Positions 23,194 to 33,479 of a stretch of DNA of 64,000 nt are shown here, piece after piece. The stretch is from Sphagnum magellanicum. Taxonomy: Eukaryota; Streptophyta; Sphagnopsida; Sphagnales; Sphagnaceae. The position numbers and the translations under genes are program-made. The DNA lies in assembly GCA_021904315.1 (NCBI GenBank), contig CM038923.1:18048038-18112037 (forward strand), written 5' to 3'. Each line of letters starts with the position of its first letter. Position 1 is the first letter of the stretch. A model generated the notes under the pieces. That model did no database searches, was not told the DNA's origin, and saw nothing but the letters and a program-made list of their open reading frames with translations.

Positions 23194-23387
23194 CCTTTGT
23201 TGTTGGAATGGAGGAATTGTTGTTAAAGTTATTGTTGCTAAAGTTGATGTTGATGTAATTATTGATGTTATTATTTCTACAATTGTTGTTGTTATAGTCG
23301 TTAAAAGTTGTTGCTACAAGTGATGTTGGAGTTGGATGTATTGTTGTTGTTATTGCACTCTCACCTTTACAAATCTTTAAAAAAAAT

Positions 23388-24115
23388 GGGGAACAAATTC
23401 GAGGCACAAAAAACACGTGAAGACATGCATAAAAACACAAGACACACAAACATGGGAAGAATGTGGACATAAAAAAAACATAAATATGGGGTAGAAGTGC
23501 TCACTTGAAGTCTAAGCACAAAAAAACTTGCATGATGGTGCTCCTATCTCAACCACCGCATTCCCACCCCTATAACTAAGAAAGAAGAAAAAGGGAATAA
23601 AACTTCGGTGGCTCAAAAAACACATGAAGGTGCACATAAAAACAAAAGATTACGCACACATAGACTCAAGAAAAACCTAAAATATACAATAAGAACATAG
23701 ACATGGGGCGAGAATGTTACTTGAAGCTTGGGTAATGACCTTCCTTCTTCAACCACCACACTCCCACCCTTGCAAATAGGAAAGAAGAGAAGGGGAGCAA
23801 AACTTTGGGGACCCAAAAACACACACAAAAGCACGCACATAAACACGAAAAAAATGTGGACACAAGAAGAACACAGACATGGGCAAAAGTGTTCACCTAA
23901 AGCCCGAGCTCGAAAAGCAATGGGCTCCAACCTTTGCAAACAAGAAAAAAAAGAAGGGGATCAAACCACAAGGGGGGGAGTGAAAGTGAGCCCTCTTGTT
24001 CACCTAAAGTTGAGCTTGAAGAAGTAACGACAATGGTGCTTTTACCTCAACTAATGCATTCCCACCTCCTTTCCTTGCAAACAAAAAAACAAAAGGGGAG
24101 CAAAACAACCTTGGT
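23388..24115. repeat. Degenerate ~140-205-bp satellite-like repeat, four to five units
   Basis: A landmark GGG(G)A-x-CAAA... recurs at about 23389, 23593, 23794, 23956 and 24096. Between landmarks the same words reappear in order: AAAAACAC, ATGTGGACA or ACATAGACATGGG, TTCACCTAAAG-like and CATTCCCACC or CACTCCCACC. Spacings are roughly 204, 201, 162 and 140 bp. No protein is indicated. Confidence 0.6.
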
Positions 24116-24639
24116 ACACATTACACAATACACATAATGTGCACAACAAAAAAAAGGGGGGGGCAGCAAGGCAACAAGGGGGAGTGAATGTGAAGTGTGA
24201 ACATCTTATTCATTTGAAATGGGCTACGAGTTGGCAAAGTTGAATGCAAAGCACCACTAGAGTTGGACCTCTTCACTCCCAACTTTGTTGAAATACTACA
24301 TGTTACACAAACCAAAATGATTACAAACTACAAACCCTAAAAGAGGAACCCTAACCTTAATATGTATGTACACAACTTAAACATGGCCAAAAAAAATGCA
24401 CATAGTTGTGTAAATGTATAATGAATCTACATACTCATGCGATGGGTAAGTATACATGTATATGAAATTTTGTATAATACATGTAAATGTATGATTTACA
24501 CTTACACACCATTTACACGTCATATATATGGTTATTTACACTACCCACACAACATTGGTATATACTTACTACAGATCCTAGTTTATGTTTTATTAATGAA
24601 ATTGACTTCATTAAAATGTGTTTTTTTACCAAACTTGTA

Positions 24640-24880
24640 TGTATTTTGTTTTGAGATATTTGTTAATGTTTGGTTAAATCTCAATTAATTAGGGATAAAT
24701 TGAGTTAATTTAGTTGTTTGGGTTTTTAATCTCGAACTGGTTTAGAGGTGAATAAGGTTTGGGATGTTTTGTGTTTGGGATATAATTATAGTTTGTGCAA
24801 TCTCAAATCACTTTTGGTGATTTGACACTCAAACACATTCCATTGTTATATGCAAGTTTTTGTGTTTTTTTGCATAATAT
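24640..24880 (+). repeat. Dispersed repeat, copy 2
   Basis: This is the plus-strand partner of the copy at 540-770 (minus). Shared words in order are TTGAGTTAAT, AATCTCGAAC, AAGGTTT, GGTGATTTGA and TGCAAGTTTTTGTG. The pair lies in inverted orientation about 24 kb apart. Confidence 0.45.
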
Positions 24881-25423
24881 TAGTTTTGCATTTTGTTGTG
24901 TGAAAATGTTGGGTTTGGATTCCTTTTTCATTTAAGGCGAATGACCATTTTGGTTTGGTCATAGTGTATTATTTAAGATATTTTATGTTTTGTATGTGTG
25001 ATGACAATGATAGTTGTAAACATCAACATGGTATTGCACAACAATTGTTTTTATTGAATTTTAATTTGCAAGACTTGTTATTTTGCATTTTGGGAATTTA
25101 GCAAGATCTATCATACACTAAAAGGCATTCTATCCTTTGCAACAAAAAAATCTATGATTATAAGTTCTGAATGACTATATATATGATTTCAGTCATAAAT
25201 TATTACTTTGAATCTTATGTGTAAAAAGTCATAATCAAATATTAATGAGGCATGTGACTAGTAAATTATGAGGCGGTACAAGTTGGAGGGCGTTAATTTT
25301 CATCACTTTTGTTTCATTTATATATCATCCATGACTAATGACAAAGTGATGTGAACATCCAATTGTCATTACAATGTAAAAAAATGATTACAAGTCATTT
25401 GATATGAACATAAACAACCCTAC

Positions 25424-25690
25424 CCCCCCACCTACCTACCTACCTACCTATTTACCAACCTATCTATTCATCTACCCACCAACCTACCTACCTTCCAACT
25501 ACCTACTTACCTACCAACCCACCCATGCACCTACCTACCTAACCACCCATCCACCCACATGCCTACCTAACTACTTACCCATTCACTTATTTACCTACCT
25601 AGTCACCCACCTATTTATTTACCTACCTATTTATTTCTTATGTTTTACAACCTACCTACCTCCTACCTATCATCCTACAACTTGCTTAGT
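25424..25690. repeat. CTAC/CCTA simple-sequence tract
   Basis: Imperfect tetranucleotide run of CCTA, CCAA and CTAC words over about 265 bp. The 99-codon open frame across it (Tyr-Leu-Pro periodicity) follows from the repeat and is not a gene. It sits 80 bp from a SINE whose body is also CCTA/TAGG-rich. Confidence 0.85.
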
Positions 25691-25767
25691 ACCTATTTCA
25701 TAGTCTTATAACAATATGAAATAAACATGTGAAATAAAAACTTGACAAAAAAAAAACAATTTTTGAT

Positions 25768-25985
25768 GTTGTAATCCATTGGTAAGCACTTGGTTTATCA
25801 TTGTGAAGGTTGAAAGGTTCAATTCCTAATATTTGCAACCTATGTGCATTCTTAAAGGGCTAGGGTAAATAGGCTATACTAAAGTAATTAGGTAGGTAGG
25901 TTAAATTAGGTAGGTTAACTTACTACCTACCTATTGACTTTTTTCAACCTACCTAAACCTATTACCTACCTACCTACCTATTAAA
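25768..25985 (+). mobile_element. tRNA-derived SINE with TAGG/CCTA-rich body
   Basis: The head resembles a tRNA: an A-box-like ATTGGTAAGCACTTGG at about 25778-25793 and a B box GGTTCAATTCC at 25816-25826, some 35 bp apart as in RNA polymerase III promoters. The body holds TAGGTAGG then CCTACCTA blocks that could pair with each other. It ends near a TTATTATTATTA tail. It is not an intact tRNA gene, because the stems do not close. No family name is known to me. Confidence 0.6.
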
Positions 25986-25999
25986 TTTTATTATTATTA

Positions 26000-28033
26000 T
26001 TATATTTTAAAAAATTAATCTAGGTATAAATTTGAGTAATCAAATGGTCCATTGTCTACCAATCATATTTTAAATCATTTGTTATATGACACCTCAATAT
26101 TATATATGACTTGTTTTTTATGGCTTGCCTTTAATGATTATAGGATGAAAAATGTCACATTGAACATTCAATGACTTTTTTTCCTTTGCTATTTATCTGT
26201 ACAACTAAGGGCCTTTAATCATATGCCAATATGAGTACACAATTAGTGATGCATGGAGTCATAGATTAAAATTTTTCTTTTAATGATTTTTTGTATTCAC
26301 ATTCTAACAATGTTTTTAAATCTACATGCTTTTGTCACAATTTATACATTTGGGGTTGGGTTGTGTATAATAGAATTTTTTGAACAACATTACAACATTT
26401 TTCTATCTTTTAATCAATTTAGTAGAATTTTTTTGGTATTTTGTCTTTTGTTTCTTTGGTGATGTTTCTAAATGTGATTATTTTTGTTAGATATATATAA
26501 CTTTTTTGTGTTTGTATAAGTTTAGTAAACATTTTTTGTGTTGTGGTTTTTTATTTTATGTGTTTGGTGTATGATGATGGCAGTGGTTTTCAGTCTTAAC
26601 AAGGCTTTTGTTCTCAATCCCAATAAGAAGAAGTCGGCATCCTTTAAGTGTTATGTCCATTATAAATGTCCAAATAAGATGTTCTATGCATGTCGTTTGA
26701 AAGGTGGATTTTAAGTTGGTATGATTTGTACAATGTTACAGGCAATGGACATAAATATATCCATAGTGATTTCATAATTGATTATGAATACGATATGTTG
26801 ATTTCTTTGACCATCGGTTTTGCCTTGGTGAATAATTTTTCTTTGCACTTAAATGTTGGTGCATACATCAAAATAACAAACTTTAGGGAGATGTTCAAAA
26901 ACAAATTTGAAAGACTAGATGTTTGTCTTGAGGGTGGGCTAGTATGACAATTATTGAAAACAATGAACTCTTTCCTATTGTTCTTCAAGATTTGTTTCAA
27001 CACAAAAATCATCTAAGAATTCATTCATAGGATGATCTTGAGGAGTTGGGCACCATGGAGATGGTGGTCATTGGCATTTATGGTAAATATGCCAAATCAT
27101 TCATCCTCCTTGTCTCAAAACAATGATGATAATGAGGATTCTTAAAGCATTTTCATTCTTCCTTCAATTTTATTTAGCATACATGGAGTTTGTACAAGTG
27201 TACAACATTGCCAAACCAATGATTTTGCTTGTTGAGAACATTCACAACATGATTTTTGGTGGACAACAATTAATGACAAACTATGTGCATTCACTTTTGT
27301 CATGCCAATGATTGAAGTTGGGAGAGACCTACACCAAAAAAAAAGACAAAAACTAAATTTTAACTTTTAATGGGTGGCACTGGTGAAGTGGGAGTGTCAC
27401 TAAAATCATTGGTTGGCAAGGGTGATGTTAAGGGAAGAAAAAAGATTCAATGATAACAACTCGTTGCTTTGGGAACTGGATGGCAAAAAAAAAACTTCAA
27501 GTATGGCCATTAACGTCTAACTACAATTGGGGATCTTTTGGCACCTCCATCATCAAAACAACTAATGTTGCAATAAAAATGTACAAAATTCATAGTGTTG
27601 GCTGGTGACGACTGCCATTTCATCATGTACATTTGGTGAAATGACAACAATTTTTACCATTATTTCCCTATGTTGATGTAACAACTGTTGGCCAATGGCA
27701 AATTTTAGCTATAAGTATCCAAAAACCTTGATACAAAGGATTTGTATTTAAAAAATGGCCTAGTTTACCATATTCCAAAAAAATAAAATTCACTAGATTT
27801 CTATAACAAGTTCAAACAAAAAAGCCAAAATTTTAAAAGATCTTTAAATTTTTTTTACTTTCATATCTAGTCTATAGCCAAATTTGGCTAAATTTTCTTA
27901 TGAATGATTGCCAACATAACAAAATTGGAGAAAAAACCTTGCTTTGACTATAATAAATTTTGGCAGGTTCAATTTCATCAATTTAAAACAAGTAATTCTC
28001 ATCTTATAAATGGTTTTCCCCCACTTATGGCAA
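26000..28033. other. AT-rich region with a possible coding remnant at 26.58-26.95 kb
   Basis: From about 26582 a plus-strand reading gives CYVHYKCPNKMFYACRLKGG, and 26690-26947 is open for 85 codons, including LHLNVGAYIKITNF. This has the look of an OB-fold strand, as in RPA-like proteins carried by some transposons, but the resemblance is weak and I do not assign it. A perfect 16-bp palindrome sits at 27875-27890. Nothing else stands out. Confidence 0.3.
27875..27890. repeat. Perfect 16-bp palindrome, copy 1
   Basis: TAGCCAAATTTGGCTA is its own reverse complement. The identical 16-mer occurs again at 48388-48403. Confidence 0.9.
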
Positions 28034-28041
28034 GTTCAAAC
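28034..28041. repeat. 8-bp target-site duplication, left of hAT-1
   Basis: GTTCAAAC directly precedes the left terminal repeat of hAT-1 and is repeated exactly at 32518-32525 after the right end. Eight bases is the standard hAT target duplication length. Confidence 0.88.
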
Positions 28042-28559
28042 CAATATCGGGCAAGTATCAAAAATCCTATCGAGCATTAGAGTCTAAACCCCTCAAGGTA
28101 TCACACTGAATGATACCCTATTTGAAAACCGGATCACCAATTCTCATTTGTGTGAGAACTAGATGGTGATATCTGATTAAGTTTTTTTAAAAATAAAAAT
28201 AGTGAAACTCGATTAAAGTCTAACCCTTAACCTAGGTAAGGGTCTCAAGAGAACCCTAGATGAAAACTTAGGGTTAAGTGGAGGCATCGCATTCCAATGG
28301 TCACTTCCAAAAAACCCTAACTTTTTTATAAAATGCATTTTTCTATTGTTCTTCTTCTTGCATTTTTTCACTTGTGTTCACAAAGGTTGGGCGTTGTGGT
28401 TGGGTGTTGTGTTTTATATTGTTTTGTGTTGTTTAGATTTTGGAGTTTGGATTTAAATCATAAAGTTAATTTTTTTCACTTTTTTTTTACTTTTTCTTTG
28501 CATTGCTTTTCACCTTCTCTCACATTCTTTTTTTCCCCTTTTATTTTTTTCCTTTGCCT

Positions 28560-29130
28560 CTTGTTTTATTGTTTTATTGTTGCCTCCTCGTTGCTTCCTC
28601 GCACTACCTCCTTGTGTTACCTTGTGCACTGTTTATTGCCTCGCATGCTTGTCACCTCATTGTTTCGTGCATTCATCGCCTTGTTGCCTCATATGCTCGT
28701 CACCTCATTGCTTTGCATGTTGTTTCACTGCTTCATTGCCTTTTTCGTGTTGCTTTGTTGCATCGTCATGTTACTTTACACACTTGTCACCTCGCAGACT
28801 TGTCACCTTGTTGCCTCACACGCTTGTCACTTCATTGCTTTGCATGTTGTTTTGTTGCCTTACTACCTTGTTGCCTCATTGCACTGTCACATTGCCTCAT
28901 TTCCTCACCTCGCTACCTCATCATGCTACCTTTTTGCCTCGTTGTGCTGCCTTGCCTCATTGTGTAGTGTCGCTACCTTGTGTGCTGCCTCTTTACTTTG
29001 TTGCCTTGCCTCGTTGCCATTGTGTGTTGCCATTGCACACTACCTCGTTGCCTTGAAGTACTTTATGATCCCCCCCCCCATTTGTTGCTTTGTTGCCTTG
29101 TGCCTCATTGCTTCATTACTTTGTTGCTTT
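28560..29130. repeat. Pyrimidine-rich minisatellite inside hAT-1
   Basis: Short words such as TTGCCTC, CTCATTG, CTTGTCACCTC and TTGTTGCC recur many times. All three plus-strand frames stay open here (28333-29259, 28503-28967, 28577-29056), because stop codons are rare in this composition. I treat it as a non-coding tandem repeat; no fixed unit length is evident. Confidence 0.75.
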
Positions 29131-29829
29131 AATGGTTGGTTTTTCCCTCCTCCCTCTTCTTTTGTAGAAGGGAGCTTGGAGCTCGGAGAAGTGAGTTCTC
29201 CAACAACCATTAGAGAAGTAGGTTATTTTTTTGTTTTTTTTTTTTGGTTTTGTGCTTAGTTTTCTTTTATTTTATTTTTTTGCTCAATAGTTTTGTCTTA
29301 GATTTATGTTTTGTTTTATTTTGGGTTTGTTTTTTTTATTCTTGTCATATGTTTATTTAGAATGTAATTTGATTTTTTGTTTGTTAATGTGTAGGATATC
29401 CATAAACCCAAATGACTTTTTAAAAAAACATTATCATTATACATTTTTATAACCTTAATTAAAGAAAGATGAATAATTTTATTTTGTTTCCTAACTTTGA
29501 ACCCAATTGTTTGTAAATGTTTTTTTTTTCAAAACTTTACCCTTAAACCCATTGTTTTTGTGAATGTTTTTTCTAAACCTTAAACTTTTGTGAATATTTG
29601 ATTTATTTATTTATTGTTTGTGAAAAAAATTGGAATGGTCTGTTAATCTTGTACCTTAGTTAACTCTGGAAATATTATTATGAAAACTACCAATGGAATA
29701 GTCTTCTGCAAATGAAAATGTTGTAATGGAAAATAATGAGACAATTGAAATCTCTATGAATGATGAAATTATGGAAGAAAATGTAAGTGTGCAAATTGAA
29801 ACAAGCAAGAATCCAGAAAATGAGAAAGA

Positions 29830-32154
29830 AGAAAAAATGGAGATAAATCCTAAAAAATTGCATGCACAAAGAAAAAGTTGGCAATCACATGGAATATGAT
29901 CTTTATGTTGGAGTTTTTATTGTGTTAATGATAATACAAAAATTGATCTTGAGAATACACAAGTCATGCATTATATCTTTTGTTATCAAAAACTTAAGTA
30001 GGAATAAAATTGAAAATTCAAGCAAGGAAAGGATTAATTTCTTATTATAAAAAAAATGGAATAATTTTAAGAAAAAAAACATATGGATGCAAATCACATT
30101 GTTATTACAAAAATGTTTGAAAAAGAAATAAAATTTTTACAAAAAGGAAGTGCAAAAAGACAACTAGTAAAGAAAAGAGCGATTGTATCTGGTGGTTCAA
30201 TTTCTAAATTTTTTTTTGTCAAAGATTCCTTCAAAAGAGAGGATGTGCCATAGAAAAAAAAATTAGAAGACTTGGGCTTTTTGATTATTAAGAACAATTT
30301 ACTAATTTAGTTTGTGGAAAATATGTGGTTAAAACGTTTAATTTTGTGTTTGTGTCCAAAATGAAATTTCCCTTTTAGAGGGCAAATTTTCACAAGAGAT
30401 ATTGCTAAGGTTAGTTGAGAAGACAAGTAAACAATATGTTTTTCCTGCATTAGTAGATTGTTTGTCTACAATAGCAAGCTTTGATCTTTGGATGTTTAAG
30501 GGAGCTTATGATGTCTTTGCATTAGTGATCAATTTTTTGGGTAGTGATTGGTAACCAAAACATGTAACTATTGGCTTGTTTGAAGCGACAAAGATTATTG
30601 GTAAATCATTACCTAGAAATTTGATAGAGTTATTGGACAAATATGGTTTAAGAAAAAAAATCATTACCTGTCAAAGTTAAGGGGTCAAATTTCAATGCAA
30701 TGACTATTACATTGAAAGCCATTGTAAATTGTGAACCTCTTGGTTTAGAAGAGAGCTTTTAGGGCACTTGCTTTGGGCATGCCTTTTCAAAAACATGCCA
30801 ATATGGCACTACAAAGGAAAAGGTGTGTAAGGATTTAAAATATGTTTCTATTAAGTTTGCTCAAGCAAATCTACAAAAGTGCATCACTTGGTTTAAGAAA
30901 TTTGGAAAAGGAAGGCAAGAATGGAACAAGGCTTGTTCTGAGATTGGCATTCGTCCCAAAAAATTGAACATTCTAGTGAAAACCAAATAGTTTTTTTGTT
31001 TCATTATTATTTTAACAATTTGCAATTTTTTAGGTTTTGAAATATACAAGATAACTAATCTTTTATGTTATTGGTTTGTTGTAGGTTTACTAATAAGGTC
31101 ATTATGTTTCAAGAGGCCTTGCAATTTTGTTTTGCCATTGTGTTCTATTATAGCAAACATATTGTTTTGAGAGCTAGTGGTCGAGTGCCTCCACCTCGAA
31201 TTTGGCAAATTTCTCAAATTATAGTGGATTGTCTTTCTCCAATTGTTTCTACTTGTGTTCTTAACCAATCTCATGGACATTGGCTCTTTAGTGATGTTTT
31301 ACATTCTGCTATTTCGATGAGTTTGAAATTGAAATATGAAAACAAAATTATTCCTTAATTTGAAAGCCTAATGGAAAATGATTCCATTATTTATAATGAG
31401 TTATCTTTGCTGACCTTTCACATTAGAAGGGAAATAATCAATGTGTTAGATTTTTTCCTTTCATTCTTGAAAAAATATGAAAACAGGAGAGCTCATAATA
31501 TGATCTTTTTAATGTTAGACCCTAGGTTTAAGAGTCTTTGTATAATATCCTCATTTGTTGGAAGGGAGCAAGGTGTTGCTCTTGTTGAGGAATATGATAG
31601 AAAATATTTGTATCCTATGTTGGTCAAATGCCATGAAGATTTGCATCCTTTGGTAAGGTTATATAGGAATTGTGTTGACCAAGATATTTTTGAGTAGGAT
31701 TGTAGTTTGGATTTTTTTGAGCAAACCGTAAACACAAGTGAACCGGTAGAAAAGCTTATGAAGAGGGCGTTGATGGTTTTCAGGATATATCAATTGGATG
31801 TTAAGGACATAAAATGTCCTTTTCAGTGGTGGCAGAAACATGAAGCAATGTTTCCTATAGTTGGATTTTGAGCCCAATAGATCTTGGGTGTTGTTGGATT
31901 TCAAATTGAAACATTTTTTTTCTTTGGCTAAAATACTTACCTACCTTAGGAGATGCTGTTTGCAAACTGAAAATTTAGAAAAGTTGGTATTTGTCAACAA
32001 AAACTGGCCTAATGATCCTAGAGCAGGTTGTAAGTCTCCATCTAACTTAGTGGAATTCCTTGAAAAGGATGTAGATTTAGAAGAGGAGTTAAAAGAGTTT
32101 GACACTGAATTTGCAAGGGATGAAGTTGTTGAAGTGCAAAACTTCAATAAATAA
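29830..32154 (+). pseudogene. BED-finger hAT transposase of hAT-1
   Basis: Degenerate transposase in order: a BED-like segment (about 29880-30110, YIFCYQ then HMDANH); a central part with FPALVDCLSTIASFDLWM (30440-30500) and PKHVTIGLFEATKIIGKSL; QWW-type C-terminal parts with FLMLDPRFKSL (31508-31540), CPFQWWQKHEAMFPIVG (31815-31865) and LQTENLEKLVFVNKNWPND (31965-32020). The dimerisation block (ILGVVG...) is present but frame-shifted. Later frames are open for about 100 codons each (31065-31358, 31371-31697, 31861-32154), separated by stops. An intron may once have spanned about 30990-31080. Confidence 0.85.
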
Positions 32155-32363
32155 AATATTTATTTAGTGTTGAAAAGTTGTTTGTAACAATGTTTGTAAT
32201 TTTTTCATTAGTAAGAAAAATAATACAATTTAGATTTTAGAATTATTAATTTTAATTTTCTGGAACTTTTTAATAATAATATAAGTAATACCCAGTTTGT
32301 GAGAACCAGCAAAGGAGAATTGGTTGTTCTCAAAATTTTGAGAACCAGCATATTGAAAACCAG

Positions 32364-32391
<28 letters not shown>
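32364..32391. repeat. (TA)n microsatellite inside hAT-1
   Basis: Uninterrupted TA dinucleotides over 28 bp, between the transposase and the right terminal repeat. Confidence 0.95.
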
Positions 32392-32394
<3 letters not shown>

Positions 32395-32517
32395 CCTTGC
32401 CCAGCATATAAATTTTAGGGGGAAAGAAAAAGGTGAAAACCAGACCCTTTTATAAATTGTTTTATGAAAACCGGATCCAGTGGGTATCACAAAAAATGTG
32501 ATACACACCCAACACTG

Positions 32518-32525
32518 GTTCAAAC
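32518..32525. repeat. 8-bp target-site duplication, right of hAT-1
   Basis: GTTCAAAC, an exact match to 28034-28041, directly follows the terminal CAACACTG of the element. Confidence 0.88.
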
Positions 32526-33479
32526 CAGCCAGAGTCTAAAAATGTTCACTGAAGTTTTCAAAAGACAATCTCACACTTCAAAGGAGACGAACATTCCTCA
32601 GTATAGGCCAGGCCAGGGTGAACTATGCCCACCACTGTAAAGAGTGCTTGTAGTGTTGCGCAAAGCTTCATATTGTGGAACATGATTTCTTGTATTTTGG
32701 ATGTGAATGCCACACAGATTCAGCAAATGAAACAAGCAAATACTTTAAGAAGCCATGATGTAATGTAGCAATTGTTGTTGTCTCACAAAATCTTTGATTT
32801 TCTGCCTCACAAATATTTCTGCCGACCTTGTTTCCACCTGTACACAACTGAAGAAAAAAGAATACTACATATGTAGCCAAAACCAAAACTGCAAACATCC
32901 ATCCTAGCACCAACCTACCTTTTCTGATTCTTGAGCAGAAATGCTTTGTGCTCTGCACTGTTGGGTATGATATGTACAAATCTACATTTCCTATCAAAGC
33001 TGGTTTACAAAGCTGGGTGTGTTTTGTTAGAAGAATCCTAACACATGACAGAAGACAGTAGTCAAAATGTCAAGGAACAGTAGTATGTATGTATTTGTAT
33101 GTTTGCAAATGTTCTCTTTTCTGCATCAATCAAAGACCAAAACTCTTCAGTACTGATTTAAAAACTGAGTGTGATTGCCAAGTGCATATTTACATGGACT
33201 ATATGAGAAATCAAATGTTACAAACTCACCTACCCACACTTTCTGCTGCAAAGCCAATGCATATCTCTGCAGGAATTTGCTCTAAAATCCTGATTGAGTC
33301 ACAGTGCTCAGTATTCAGCATCTTGACCAGGCCCAACAAATCCCAAATTCCGAATTTCCAAACAATTTATGTCTGGTGATTGCTTGCAGGTTTTCTTCTT
33401 CCCTAACTTCAATTGGCTGTCTCACAGTCCCAGTTTGCTAACTTGAAAACTGCAAATCTTCATTTCCATTTGCAGCAAA
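32526..33479. other. Spacer between hAT-1 and the homeodomain gene
   Basis: On the minus strand this should hold the 3' part of the homeodomain gene, but I find no DDT, WHIM or lysine/arginine-rich coiled-coil coding sequence. A 109-codon minus frame (32668-32997) has one hydrophobic stretch and no recognised motif. The bases may be 3' untranslated sequence. Confidence 0.4.

Larger units (their letters stand above)
28042..32517 (+). mobile_element. hAT DNA transposon (hAT-1), both ends present, transposase decayed
   Basis: The element is 4,476 bp. The left end reads CAATATCGGGCAAGTATCA and the right end, reversed, CAGTGTTGGGTGTGTATCA, an imperfect terminal inverted repeat matching at 13 of 19 positions. 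An exact 8-bp duplication GTTCAAAC flanks it. Inside are a pyrimidine-rich minisatellite (28.5-29.15 kb) and a BED-type hAT transposase on the plus strand (29.8-32.15 kb). Several stops and frame changes show that it is not autonomous now. The element ends 962 bp beyond the last exon of the RINGLET-like gene on the opposite strand. Confidence 0.88.

Noticed and set aside
25404-25703. 99-codon Tyr-Leu-Pro repeat protein
   Set aside because: It is a translation of a CTAC simple-sequence tract.
25768-25840. Functional tRNA gene
   Set aside because: A and B boxes are present, but the acceptor, D and T stems do not pair, so it fits a SINE head.
28333-29259. 308-codon open frame, with two more long frames overlapping it
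   Set aside because: All three plus frames stay open because the sequence is a pyrimidine-rich tandem repeat poor in stop codons; the translations are Cys/Leu/Ser runs with no motif.
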